Origin: JALHST01 sp038316335
GTDB taxonomy: Bacteria; Bacteroidota; Bacteroidia; Flavobacteriales; Flavobacteriaceae
Assembly (NCBI GenBank): GCA_038316335.1
Contig: JBBQAM010000057.1
Coordinates: 1-24,202 of the forward strand
Reading direction: 5' to 3'
DNA: 24,202 bases
The notes beneath the pieces were generated by a model. The model did not search any database. It was given only the letters and a program-made list of their open reading frames with translations, and had not been told where the DNA came from. Each line of letters begins with the position of its first letter. Positions within the stretch are counted from its first letter, which is position 1. Shown piece by piece: positions 1 to 8,471 of the stretch. Position numbers and translations under genes: made by a program.

Positions 1-824
1 GTATCTGCGGTGCCACAAACCGTGTACGTAAAGCTATCCTCTCCATTAAAGCCCGCTTCGGGGGTATAGGTCACCGTATCATCGGTAATATCATCGGGCG
101 TACCGTTGTCATCGATTACTACCGTGCCATGGGCCGGGTCGGTCACCGTTAGGACGCCATCGGCCGGAATGCCCGTGTCGTTCGCCAGGATATCTACGGT
201 CACTGCCGTGTCCTCGGGGGTCGCGGCACTATCATCAACGGTATTGAGTTGCACTGGGGTGCCTACAGTAATGGTTACCGTGGCCGAATCGCACGTATCT
301 GCGGTGCCACAAACCGTGTACGTAAAACTATCCTCGCCGTTATAGCCCGCTTCGGGGGTATAGGTCACCGTGTCATCAGTGGTGTCGTCAGGGGTGCCAT
401 TGTCATCGATGACGACCGTGCCATGGGCCGGATCGGTCACAGTCAGGACCCCATCGGCCGGAATGCCCGAGTCGTTCGCCAAAATATCTACGGTCACTGC
501 CGTGTCCTCGGGGGTCGCGGCACTATCATCGACGGTTATCAAAGGCGTAACCCCGCATTCTACGGTAACGGTGGCCGAATCACAATGGCCCAAGCTGTCG
601 CAAACCGTGTATTCAAAACCATCATTGCCGATAAAATCAGTGTCCGGGGTATAGGTCACCAGATCATCGGTGATGTCGTCTGGAGTGCCATTATCATCGA
701 TGACGACCGTGCCATGATTCGGATCGGTCACCGTCAAGGTACCATCGGCCGGAATGCCCGTGTCGTTGGCCAAAACATCGATATCGACTGACGTATTTTC
801 AGGGGTCGAAACGGTGTCATCATT
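1..824 (-). repeat. Tandem DNA repeats of 291/294 bp encoding Ig/cadherin-like domains
   Basis: The three units lie at 534-824, 240-533 and 1-239 (cut by the window edge). The spacing is 291 bp between the first two and 294 bp between the second and third, always a multiple of three. Units two and three are about nine-tenths identical over the 239 shared bases by eye. The first unit is more diverged, with a different DSLGHCDSATV segment and PNHG in place of PAHG. The pattern suggests recent duplication within the gene. Confidence 0.9.
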
Positions 825-1721
825 GGTCACAATCCCATCACAGACTATTGAATACCCCTTTTCCCGAAAATCGAATTCCCCATTGTGGTTTGCATCCTTC
901 GGCCATGTATATCCTTCCCCATGTTCAGCTGAAATAACAAGACCATGGGCATCAACTATAGGAGGTGATGCATTCCCCAATTTACCATCTCTATCGGCTT
1001 CGGCGAAGGAATCAACAAAGCCGGCTTCCATGGTATCGTAACAACCGTCATCATCAGCATCAAGATCAACATAATCCGGGTTGCCATCATGACTATATGG
1101 ATGGATACCTTCATTGCCAGATCCTTCATACGCATTATCAAGGCCGTCATGATCATCATCAGCATTTTCCGGAGCTATATAACCATTGGTTGATTGGCCC
1201 TCGACATTATCGGAGATGCCATCATTGTCAGAATCATTATCCTTATAATCCGGATAATGATCGCCATCTGTATCAATTGGGATTATGCCACCACAGCTTC
1301 CAGGGGTCTTCTCATAACGATCATCCAAACCATTGCCATCCGAATCAATACCGGATGGAGCGATGTATCCTGACCAAGACTGGGCCTCAACATTGTCTAA
1401 AATCCCATCATTGTCTGAATCGATATCAAGGTAATCGGGGATGCCATCCCCATCGGTATCGGTGGGATGCGTAGCAGGATTATTATCCCCGTCGGAGTTG
1501 GCATCTTCTACGGAATTGATTATTCCATCGTCATCAAGGTCGATATCAACAGTCGTATTGATTTTATTTCCGCTATCGTCAGACACCGAATTGATTGCCA
1601 CCCCATTAACCGCTGCGCTAGTGGCATATGAGAAATTCACGACAAAAAAGAAGAAGAGCACCGCGCCATTCAGGGAATAGTACAACTTCGATTTTATGTT
1701 ATAAAAAGTAGAGTTTTCCAT
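1..1721 (-). CDS. Secreted repeat protein: acidic Ca-binding (TSP3-like) repeats plus tandem Ig/cadherin-like repeats, C-terminus beyond window
   Basis: This frame is open from an ATG at 1721 to the left edge (573 codons), so the gene is partial. Residues 1-36 look like a signal peptide: a Lys-containing start, a hydrophobic VLFFFFVV core, then a small-residue YATSA cleavage region. Residues about 59-240 hold acidic D-x-D-x-D-G motifs (for example DTDGDGIPD and DSDNDG) typical of thrombospondin type 3 or dockerin-like calcium sites. From residue 300 come three copies of a 97-98-residue Ig/cadherin-like domain with the PEDTAVTVDILAND and YTPEAGYNGEDSFTYTVC motifs seen in tandem-95/Big_9 proteins. 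Family knowledge suggests an exported adhesin or surface protein. In Flavobacteriia such proteins often end in a type IX secretion C-terminal signal, which would lie outside the window, so secretion by T9SS is inference. No -7 box was found upstream of the start. The N-terminal half is clear; the real length and function are unknown. Confidence 0.85.
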   Translation of the reverse strand, partial: MENSTFYNIKSKLYYSLNGAVLFFFFVVNFSYATSAAVNGVAINSVSDDSGNKINTTVDIDLDDDGIINSVEDANSDGDNNPATHPTDTDGDGIPDYLDIDSDNDGILDNVEAQSWSGYIAPSGIDSDGNGLDDRYEKTPGSCGGIIPIDTDGDHYPDYKDNDSDNDGISDNVEGQSTNGYIAPENADDDHDGLDNAYEGSGNEGIHPYSHDGNPDYVDLDADDDGCYDTMEAGFVDSFAEADRDGKLGNASPPIVDAHGLVISAEHGEGYTWPKDANHNGEFDFREKGYSIVCDGIVTNDDTVSTPENTSVDIDVLANDTGIPADGTLTVTDPNHGTVVIDDNGTPDDITDDLVTYTPDTDFIGNDGFEYTVCDSLGHCDSATVTVECGVTPLITVDDSAATPEDTAVTVDILANDSGIPADGVLTVTDPAHGTVVIDDNGTPDDTTDDTVTYTPEAGYNGEDSFTYTVCGTADTCDSATVTITVGTPVQLNTVDDSAATPEDTAVTVDILANDTGIPADGVLTVTDPAHGTVVIDDNGTPDDITDDTVTYTPEAGFNGEDSFTYTVCGTAD

Positions 1722-2126
1722 ATATGATAGTTTTGTAAAAGCAACTAATCACCATGGACAAAAGCAAGATTACCTGATAAGAATTGGGATTTCCTTAAAG
1801 TAACCTGCAAGATATGCCTAATAAATTAATCCTCAAATTGTTTATACTGCTTGCATCAAAAATTATCCTTCAAGAACGGTATTAATCGTTGAAGTGCAAA
1901 ACATTAACTATTTCTCCCCCGAATGGCACCCCGAAATTCGCCAGATGGCAATTTCGAAAACGGTATAAACGAACAAAAGTGTCGTTTGTCGGATACAATC
2001 GAGGCCCTGCATTTATTTCAGATGCAGTAGATGGTCTGTGTTTAAGGATTCGCAAAAGATTTGCTGGCTTAGGAAGATCAAGAACCAAAACTCCTTTATT
2101 TACCTTATTTTTGCAAAAATTTTCGA
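1722..2126. other. 405-bp intergenic gap with a cluster of four small hairpins
   Basis: This gap separates the divergent repeat-protein and prfC genes. No convincing protein is seen: overlapping frames of 93 and 98 codons are open on opposite strands, but both run into prfC. Four inverted repeats are packed within 133 bp: CGAAATT/AATTTCG (1932-1938 with 1950-1956, plus an inner GCC/GGC), AAACGA/TCGTTT (1967-1972 with 1982-1987), CTGCAT/ATGCAG (2007-2012 with 2022-2027) and GCAAA/TTTGC (2052-2056 with 2060-2064). The stretch could be a structured RNA, a short repeat element or chance. The part at 1722-1890 is AT-rich with no recognised element. Confidence 0.4.
2106..2113 (+). promoter_or_regulatory. 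Possible -7 box (TAnnTTTG) for prfC
   Basis: TATTTTTG matches the Bacteroidota -7 consensus 13 bases before the prfC ATG. No TTG -33 element is found at the usual distance, and the surroundings are T-rich, so a chance match is possible. Confidence 0.25.
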
Positions 2127-3716
2127 ATGAATTTTCAGGAAGAAATACGAAGAAGAAGAACATTTGGTATCATATCACACCCTGATGCGGGAAAAACCAC
2201 CTTGACCGAAAAATTGCTTTTGTTCGGGGGTGCTATTCAGGAGGCAGGCGCGGTAAAGAACAATAAAATAAAGAAAAGCGCTACGAGTGATTTTATGGAG
2301 ATTGAGCGTCAAAGGGGCATCTCGGTGGCAACTTCGGTACTCGCTTTTATATACAAGAATAAGAAGATAAATATTCTGGATACCCCTGGGCATAAAGATT
2401 TCGCCGAAGATACCTTCAGGACGTTAACAGCGGTCGATAGTGTAATCGTTGTCATTGATGTGGCAAAAGGAGTTGAGGAACAGACCGAAAAATTAGTAGA
2501 GGTCTGTCGCATGCGAAATATCCCGATGATCGTGTTTATAAACAAAATGGATAGGGAGGGCAAGGATGCCTTTGATCTCTTGGATGAGGTCGAACAAAAA
2601 CTCGGGCTTAGGGTCACTCCTTTAAGTTTTCCTATAGGAATGGGTTATGATTTTAAAGGCATCTACAATATCTACGAGAAAAATATTAATCTATTCAGTG
2701 GGGATAGTAAAAAAAACATAGAGGATACCATCGCCTTCGACGATATTTCGAATCCTGAATTGGAAACGATCATAGGCAGCAAGGCCGCCGAGTTACTTCG
2801 AGAAAATTTAGAATTGATTCAAGGTGTATATCCCGAATTTGATAAGGAAAGCTATTTAAAAGGTAGTCAACAACCTGTGTTTTTCGGATCTGCACTCAAT
2901 AATTTTGGCGTTCGGGAACTATTGGATTGTTTTATTGATATTGCGCCTTCGCCTCGGGCAAAAAAAGCGGAGGAACGCCTAGTAGCGGCAAATGAGCAGG
3001 AGATGTCGGGATTTGTTTTCAAAATCCACGCCAATATGGATCCAAAGCACCGTGACCGACTTGCCTTTGTAAAAGTAGTCTCCGGAACTTTTGAACGCAA
3101 CAAGCCTTATTTGCATGTACGTCAAAATAAAAACCTCAAATTCTCGAGTCCGAATGCCTTTTTTGCTGAGAAAAAGGAAATCGTCGACATATCGTATCCA
3201 GGAGATATCGTTGGCCTCCACGATACAGGGAATTTTAAGATCGGTGATACCTTAACGGAAGGAGAGGTATTGCACTATAAGGGAATACCAAGTTTTTCAC
3301 CAGAGCACTTTAGGTACATCAATAATGCAGATCCAATGAAATCAAAACAGCTCTTTAAAGGGATAGATCAGCTCATGGATGAGGGCGTCGCACAACTATT
3401 TACCCTTGAATTGAATGGACGTAAAGTGGTCGGAACAGTAGGTGCCCTGCAATTCGAGGTAATCCAATATCGTCTGGAGCATGAATACGGTGCCAAATGC
3501 ACTTATGAGAACTTTCCGGTGTTCAAAGCGTGTTGGATTGATCCCAAAGATAAAAAAAGTGAGGAGTACAAGGAATTCATCAGGGTCAAACAAAAATTTC
3601 TTGCAAAGGATAAACGCGGGCAATTGGTCTTTTTGGCAGATTCACAATTTTCACTGCAAATGACACAACAGAAATATCCATCTGTCAAACTTCATTTCAC
3701 CTCCGAGTTCGATTGA
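2127..3716 (+). CDS. prfC: Peptide chain release factor 3 (RF3)
   Basis: RF3 is a ribosome-associated GTPase that recycles class I release factors (RF1/RF2) after peptide release. The 529-residue length equals that of the Escherichia coli protein. The G domain is intact: the P-loop HPDAGKTT at residues 18-25, a switch region with ERQRGISV near 60-67, DTPGH at 85-89 and NKMD at 139-142. RF3-type domains II and III follow, with the GALQFEVIQYRLEHEYG block near the C-terminus. The ATG at 2127 was chosen because the protein then starts with MNFQEEIRRRRTFGIISHP, collinear with known RF3 N-termini. There is no Shine-Dalgarno sequence. It is the only plus-strand gene here, is transcribed alone and ends at the convergent palindromic terminator at 3742. 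Assignment is secure. Confidence 0.97.
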   Translation: MNFQEEIRRRRTFGIISHPDAGKTTLTEKLLLFGGAIQEAGAVKNNKIKKSATSDFMEIERQRGISVATSVLAFIYKNKKINILDTPGHKDFAEDTFRTLTAVDSVIVVIDVAKGVEEQTEKLVEVCRMRNIPMIVFINKMDREGKDAFDLLDEVEQKLGLRVTPLSFPIGMGYDFKGIYNIYEKNINLFSGDSKKNIEDTIAFDDISNPELETIIGSKAAELLRENLELIQGVYPEFDKESYLKGSQQPVFFGSALNNFGVRELLDCFIDIAPSPRAKKAEERLVAANEQEMSGFVFKIHANMDPKHRDRLAFVKVVSGTFERNKPYLHVRQNKNLKFSSPNAFFAEKKEIVDISYPGDIVGLHDTGNFKIGDTLTEGEVLHYKGIPSFSPEHFRYINNADPMKSKQLFKGIDQLMDEGVAQLFTLELNGRKVVGTVGALQFEVIQYRLEHEYGAKCTYENFPVFKACWIDPKDKKSEEYKEFIRVKQKFLAKDKRGQLVFLADSQFSLQMTQQKYPSVKLHFTSEFD

Positions 3717-3741
3717 TGTAAGATCTTTTAGGAACTTTCTT

Positions 3742-3781
3742 AAAATAAAAACCTCCCAGCATGCTGGGAGGTTTTTATTTT
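3742..3781. terminator. Bidirectional intrinsic terminator between convergent prfC and the DUF3467 gene
   Basis: This is a perfect 40-bp palindrome: an A-run, ACCTCCCAGC, then AT, then the mirror GCTGGGAGGT and a T-run. It gives a GC-rich hairpin with a U-tract on either strand, 25 bases after the prfC stop. The palindrome overlaps the first two bases of the DUF3467 stop codon (3780-3782) on the other strand, so it serves both genes. Confidence 0.9.
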
Positions 3782-4091
3782 AAGCTTCACCGGTCGGGCC
3801 AAAATTAAGCGGGATCGGGGGTTGCTCATAATCTTTGATTGTGCCATGGGCCTTTTCAAACCGATTGACATTGTCGTTCAACGCCTTTAGGAACTTTTTT
3901 GCGTGTTGAGGGGTCAAAACAATCCTGCTCTTCACCTTTGCCTTTGGAGCACCTGGCATTAAACTTATAAAATCAACTACGAACTCCGAAACGGAATGAT
4001 TGATTATAGCGAGGTTGGAATAAATTCCTTCCGCCGTTTTTTCATCAAGTTCGATATTGATCTGCTGTTGTTTTTGTTCACTATCACTCAT
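3780..4091 (-). CDS. DUF3467 family protein, downstream of rpoC
   Basis: This is a 103-residue soluble acidic protein recognised as DUF3467 from the central INHSVSEFVVDFISLMPG segment and the following KVKSRIVLTPQHAKKFLKAL. There is no signal peptide or membrane segment. The biochemical function of the family is not known to me. As I recall, it often sits just after rpoC in Bacteroidota, which hints at a link with transcription, but this is only context. A terminator-like hairpin separates it from rpoC and ends 4 bases before its ATG, so its expression probably depends on read-through or an unrecognised promoter. Its stop codon overlaps the shared palindromic terminator. Confidence 0.88.
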   Translation of the reverse strand: MSDSEQKQQQINIELDEKTAEGIYSNLAIINHSVSEFVVDFISLMPGAPKAKVKSRIVLTPQHAKKFLKALNDNVNRFEKAHGTIKDYEQPPIPLNFGPTGEA

Positions 4092-4095
4092 AGCT

Positions 4096-4129
4096 AAAAA
4101 GTAACCCCCGACATAGTATGTCGAGGGTT
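4096..4129 (-). terminator. Terminator-like hairpin between rpoC and the DUF3467 gene
   Basis: On the minus strand the stem is AACCC-x-CGACATA paired with TATGTCG-x-GGGTT (one mismatch, realistic loop of about 3-5 nt), followed after AC by TTTTT. It starts 5 bases after the rpoC stop codon. The T-run stops 4 bases before the DUF3467 ATG at 4091, so termination here would exclude that gene from the rpoBC transcript. Confidence 0.75.
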
Positions 4130-4134
4130 TTGAT

Positions 4135-7100
4135 TTAGAATTTCAAAGCTTCCTTACGGGCCATAATTTCATCATATTCCTCTTTCGAACCAACGATGAT
4201 ATTTTCATATTCCCGCATACCCGTCCCTGCCGGAATCTTATGACCGACAATTACATTTTCCTTCAATCCTTCAAGGGTATCGATTTTACCACTTACTGCA
4301 GCTTCGTTCAATACCTTGGTTGTTTCCTGGAATGAAGCCGCCGAGATAAATGATTTCGTCTGTAAAGACGCCCTCGTAATACCTTGTAGGATAGGCGTTG
4401 CGGTTGCTGCAATCACATCCCTGGCAGTAGCGAGTACTTTATCAGATCGTTTTAAAATCGAATTCTCATCACGTAGTTCACGCGCAGAAACGATTTGACC
4501 CGGTTTAAGATTCTCCGAATCCCCTGCCTCTATAACTACCTTTTTTCCGAAAATTTCATCATTTTCTTCGATGAAGTCATCTTTATGGACCAATTGGTTC
4601 TCCAAGAAGATGGTATCTCCCGGATCTTCAATACGAACTTTACGCATCATCTGGCGAACTACTACTTCAAAGTGTTTGTCATTGATCTTCACACCCTGTA
4701 AGCGATATACCTCTTGCACCTCATTCACCAAATACTGCTGTACGGCAGATGGGCCTTTGATGGCCAAAATATCCTCAGGTGTAATAGATCCATCGGATAA
4801 AGGCATACCAGCCCGTACATAGTCATTTTCCTGCACCAAGATCTGGTTGGAAAGCTTCACCAAGTATTTCTTGACCTCTCCTAGTTTAGATTCAATTACG
4901 ATTTCACGATTACCACGTTTAATTTTTCCAAAGGAAACGACCCCATCAATCTCTGACACAACGGCAGGATTCGATGGATTACGGGCTTCGAACAATTCGG
5001 TCACCCTGGGAAGACCTCCAGTAATATCACCGGTTTTTGCCGATTTACGTGGAATTTTTACCAGAATTTTACCCTCCTTGATCTTATCGCCATCATCTAC
5101 CATGATATGCGATCCAACGGGTAGGTTGTATGAACGTAGTACTTCGTCCTTACTATTCATAATCAGTAAGGTCGGGATAAGCTTTTTGTTCCTCGATTCT
5201 GAAATAACCTTTTCTTGGAAACCGGTTTGCTCATCAATTTCTACTTGATAGGTAATACCCTGCTCAATATTCTCATAGGCTATTTTTCCTGGGAATTCAG
5301 AAACAATGACTCCGTTATAAGGATCCCATGAACAAATTATCTCTCCGCGTTTTACATTGGACCCATCCTTGACGAATAGTTGAGAACCATATGGGATATT
5401 ATTAGTACTTAAGACAATGCCCGTCTTCACATCGACAATCTTCAATTCAGAAGTACGAGAGATTACGATTTCGGTTTTATTGCCTTCATTATCTTCCCCT
5501 TTAACGGTTCGTAAATCTTCAATCTCCGCAATACCAGAGAATTTTGCCTCAAGTTTATTATCTTCCGAAATGTTCCCTGCAATACCCCCAACGTGGAAGG
5601 TACGCAATGTAAGCTGTGTACCAGGTTCCCCAATTGACTGAGCTGCAACAACACCTACCGCTTCGCCTTTTTGAACCATTTTGTTCGTCGAAAGATTCCT
5701 GCCATAACATTTTGCGCAAATCCCTTTTTGGGCCTCACAGGTCAATGCTGAACGAACCTCTACCTTTTCAATAGGGGATGCCTCGATTTTTCGTACATCG
5801 GCTTCCATGATTTCCTGCCCTGCCCGAAGAACCAACTCCTCGGTCAATGGGTTATACACATCATGCAAAGAGACACGACCCAGAATACGTTCCCCTAAAG
5901 TCTCGACGACCTCTTCATTTTTCTTCAACGCTTCTACCTGAACCCCTCTTAAGGTTTCACAATCTTCGATATTAATAATAACATCTTGAGAAACATCGAC
6001 CAGACGTCTGGTCAAATATCCCGCATCGGCCGTTTTAAGTGCCGTATCGGCAAGACCTTTTCGGGCTCCGTGGGTAGATATAAAATATTCCAAGATCGAT
6101 AGACCTTCCTTAAAGTTTGACAAGATCGGGTTTTCGATGATTTCTCCCCCACCTGCGGTTGATTTTTTAGGTTTCGCCATCAATCCCCGCATTCCGGTCA
6201 ACTGACGGATCTGTTCCTTAGATCCCCTTGCCCCAGAATCTAACATCATATACACCGAGTTAAAGCCTTGTTGATCCTCACGGATACGCTTCATGGCCAA
6301 TTCGGTCAATAAGGCGTTCGTGGAGGTCCACACATCGATTACCTGGTTATAGCGTTCATTATTGGTGATAAGACCCATGTTATAGTTCGCCATAATACCA
6401 TCGACCTGTCCGTTGGCATCGGCAATCATCTCATGCTTTTCCTTAGGAATGATAATATCACCCAAACTAAATGAAAGTCCACCTTTAAAAGCAAAATCAA
6501 ATCCCATGGTCTTGATCTTATCCAAAAAGTCCGCTGTAGTTGGTACATCGGTAACGCTTAAAATACGCCCGATGATATCCCTAAGTGATTTCTTGTTCAG
6601 AACCTCATTAATGTAACCTGCCTGGATAGGTACTTCCATATTGAACAATACACGGCCTACGGTAGTCGGAATGATCTGACTTACCAGCTCACCTGCTTCA
6701 TTAAAGTCCTTTGCCCTTACCTTGATACCGGCGTTTAGGTTTACTTTTCCTTCGTTAAAAGCAATTTCAACCTCTTCGGCCGAGTAAAAAGTGAGGCCTT
6801 CTCCTTTGATAGGTATTTCGGGAGTCGACTTTCGTTCTTTCGTCATATAGTAAAGACCCAAGACCATATCCTGTGAAGGTACCGTAATTGGCGAGCCATT
6901 TGCCGGATTCAAAATATTATGGGAAGCCAACATCAAAAGCTGTGATTCCAAGATTGCTTCCGGACCCAAAGGCAAGTGAACTGCCATTTGGTCACCATCA
7001 AAGTCGGCATTAAAGGCTGTACATACCAGCGGGTGAAGACGTATTGCCTTACCTTCTATCAATTTTGGTTGAAAAGCCTGAATACCCAAACGGTGCAAAG

Positions 7101-8433
7101 TCGGCGCACGGTTTAATAGAACCGGGTGGCCTTTTAATACGTTTTCAAGGATATCCCAGACTACGGGTTCTTTTTTATCAATTATCTTTTTGGCCGATTT
7201 GACGGTTTTCACAATACCGCGCTCAATCAACTTTCGAATTACAAATGGTTTATAAAGTTCGGCCGCCATATCTTTGGGAAGACCACATTCGTACAGCTTC
7301 ATTTCAGGCCCCACGACGATGACCGAACGGGCTGAATAATCTACCCTTTTTCCCAATAAGTTTTGTCGGAAACGTCCTTGTTTACCTTTTAAGGAATCGG
7401 AAAGTGATTTTAAGGGACGGTTCGACTCGGTTTTTACCGCAGAGGCTTTTCTGGTATTATCAAATAATGAATCTACCGCTTCCTGAAGCATTCGCTTCTC
7501 ATTTCTAAGAATTACTTCGGGGGCCTTGATCTCGACCAACCTTTTCAAACGATTGTTCCGGATAATTACTCTTCGGTACAAGTCATTTAAATCAGAGGTT
7601 GCGAAACGACCACCATCAAGGGGCACCAAAGGTCGAAGTTCCGGCGGAATTACGGGAATCACTTTCATGATCATCCACTCAGCCTTATTCTCCCTATTAT
7701 CCTGCGATTCGCGCAAAGCTTCAACTACTTGCAGCCTTTTGAGGGCTTCCGTTTTTCGTTGCTTGGATGTTTCGGTATTGGCACTATGACGTAATTCATA
7801 AGACAATTCCTTTAAGTTGATACGCGCCAACAAATCGATTAAACATTCAGCACCCATTTTCGCAATAAACTTATTGGGGTCTGAATCTTCCAGATACTGA
7901 TTTTCCTGAGGAATGTTTTCGATTATGTTTAAATATTCTTCTTCGGTCAAAAAATCGAGTTTCTGAATTTCCTCACCTTCTGGACCTTTCGCAATACCGG
8001 GTTGAATAACTACATATCGTTCGTAGTAGATGATCATATCCAACTTTTTCGAAGGCAATCCCAGTAGGTAGCCAATTTTATTCGGCAACGAACGGAAGTA
8101 CCAGATATGGGCAACCGGAACCACCAAATTGATGTGGCCAACTCGATCCCTTCTTACCTTCTTCTCGGTAACTTCAACGCCACAACGGTCACAAACGATG
8201 CCGCGATAACGTATCCTCTTATATTTTCCACAAGCACATTCATAATCCTTTACCGGACCAAAAATACGCTCACAGAAAAGTCCATCGCGCTCAGGTTTAT
8301 GAGTTCGGTAATTAATGGTCTCCGGTTTTAGTACCTCTCCTCGTGACTCCGCCAAAATTGATTCTGGGGATGCCAAGCCGATAGATATCTTATCAAACCT
8401 TTTTACTGGGGTATTATCGTTTATTCTAGCCAT
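4135..8433 (-). CDS. rpoC: DNA-directed RNA polymerase subunit beta'
   Basis: The beta' subunit carries the magnesium-binding active site of RNA polymerase. The 1432-residue protein has the N-terminal zinc ribbon (C66, C68, C81, C84), the catalytic NADFDGDQM motif at residues 475-483 (D477, D479, D481), and the second zinc site CEAQKGICAKC in the C-terminal half. The trigger-loop region (ARKGLADTALKTADAGYLTRR) and the conserved end GHKIPAGTG are also present. The ATG start gives MARINDNTPVKRFDKISIGLASPE, as expected for the family. It lies 38 bases after rpoB with no terminator between them, so both are read together. There is no Shine-Dalgarno sequence in front of the start. Assignment is secure and the gene is full length. 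Confidence 0.99.
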   Translation of the reverse strand: MARINDNTPVKRFDKISIGLASPESILAESRGEVLKPETINYRTHKPERDGLFCERIFGPVKDYECACGKYKRIRYRGIVCDRCGVEVTEKKVRRDRVGHINLVVPVAHIWYFRSLPNKIGYLLGLPSKKLDMIIYYERYVVIQPGIAKGPEGEEIQKLDFLTEEEYLNIIENIPQENQYLEDSDPNKFIAKMGAECLIDLLARINLKELSYELRHSANTETSKQRKTEALKRLQVVEALRESQDNRENKAEWMIMKVIPVIPPELRPLVPLDGGRFATSDLNDLYRRVIIRNNRLKRLVEIKAPEVILRNEKRMLQEAVDSLFDNTRKASAVKTESNRPLKSLSDSLKGKQGRFRQNLLGKRVDYSARSVIVVGPEMKLYECGLPKDMAAELYKPFVIRKLIERGIVKTVKSAKKIIDKKEPVVWDILENVLKGHPVLLNRAPTLHRLGIQAFQPKLIEGKAIRLHPLVCTAFNADFDGDQMAVHLPLGPEAILESQLLMLASHNILNPANGSPITVPSQDMVLGLYYMTKERKSTPEIPIKGEGLTFYSAEEVEIAFNEGKVNLNAGIKVRAKDFNEAGELVSQIIPTTVGRVLFNMEVPIQAGYINEVLNKKSLRDIIGRILSVTDVPTTADFLDKIKTMGFDFAFKGGLSFSLGDIIIPKEKHEMIADANGQVDGIMANYNMGLITNNERYNQVIDVWTSTNALLTELAMKRIREDQQGFNSVYMMLDSGARGSKEQIRQLTGMRGLMAKPKKSTAGGGEIIENPILSNFKEGLSILEYFISTHGARKGLADTALKTADAGYLTRRLVDVSQDVIINIEDCETLRGVQVEALKKNEEVVETLGERILGRVSLHDVYNPLTEELVLRAGQEIMEADVRKIEASPIEKVEVRSALTCEAQKGICAKCYGRNLSTNKMVQKGEAVGVVAAQSIGEPGTQLTLRTFHVGGIAGNISEDNKLEAKFSGIAEIEDLRTVKGEDNEGNKTEIVISRTSELKIVDVKTGIVLSTNNIPYGSQLFVKDGSNVKRGEIICSWDPYNGVIVSEFPGKIAYENIEQGITYQVEIDEQTGFQEKVISESRNKKLIPTLLIMNSKDEVLRSYNLPVGSHIMVDDGDKIKEGKILVKIPRKSAKTGDITGGLPRVTELFEARNPSNPAVVSEIDGVVSFGKIKRGNREIVIESKLGEVKKYLVKLSNQILVQENDYVRAGMPLSDGSITPEDILAIKGPSAVQQYLVNEVQEVYRLQGVKINDKHFEVVVRQMMRKVRIEDPGDTIFLENQLVHKDDFIEENDEIFGKKVVIEAGDSENLKPGQIVSARELRDENSILKRSDKVLATARDVIAATATPILQGITRASLQTKSFISAASFQETTKVLNEAAVSGKIDTLEGLKENVIVGHKIPAGTGMREYENIIVGSKEEYDEIMARKEALKF

Positions 8434-8471
8434 AATTATATGGTAATACTAAATTAAATGTGTGTGTTTTA

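Noticed and set aside
1..824. CRISPR array from the regularly spaced repeats
   Set aside because: Units are 291/294 bp, in frame and coding, with no short repeat-spacer pattern and no cas genes.
106..1680. Plus-strand frames of 79-180 codons opposite the repeat protein
   Set aside because: They mirror the 291/294-bp repeats of the minus-strand gene and show no domain or plausible composition. The minus frame has a signal peptide and recognisable domains.
1882..2185. Opposing frames of 93 (minus) and 98 (plus) codons before prfC
   Set aside because: Both overlap the prfC start, have no recognisable domain and sit on clustered hairpins. Treated as non-coding.
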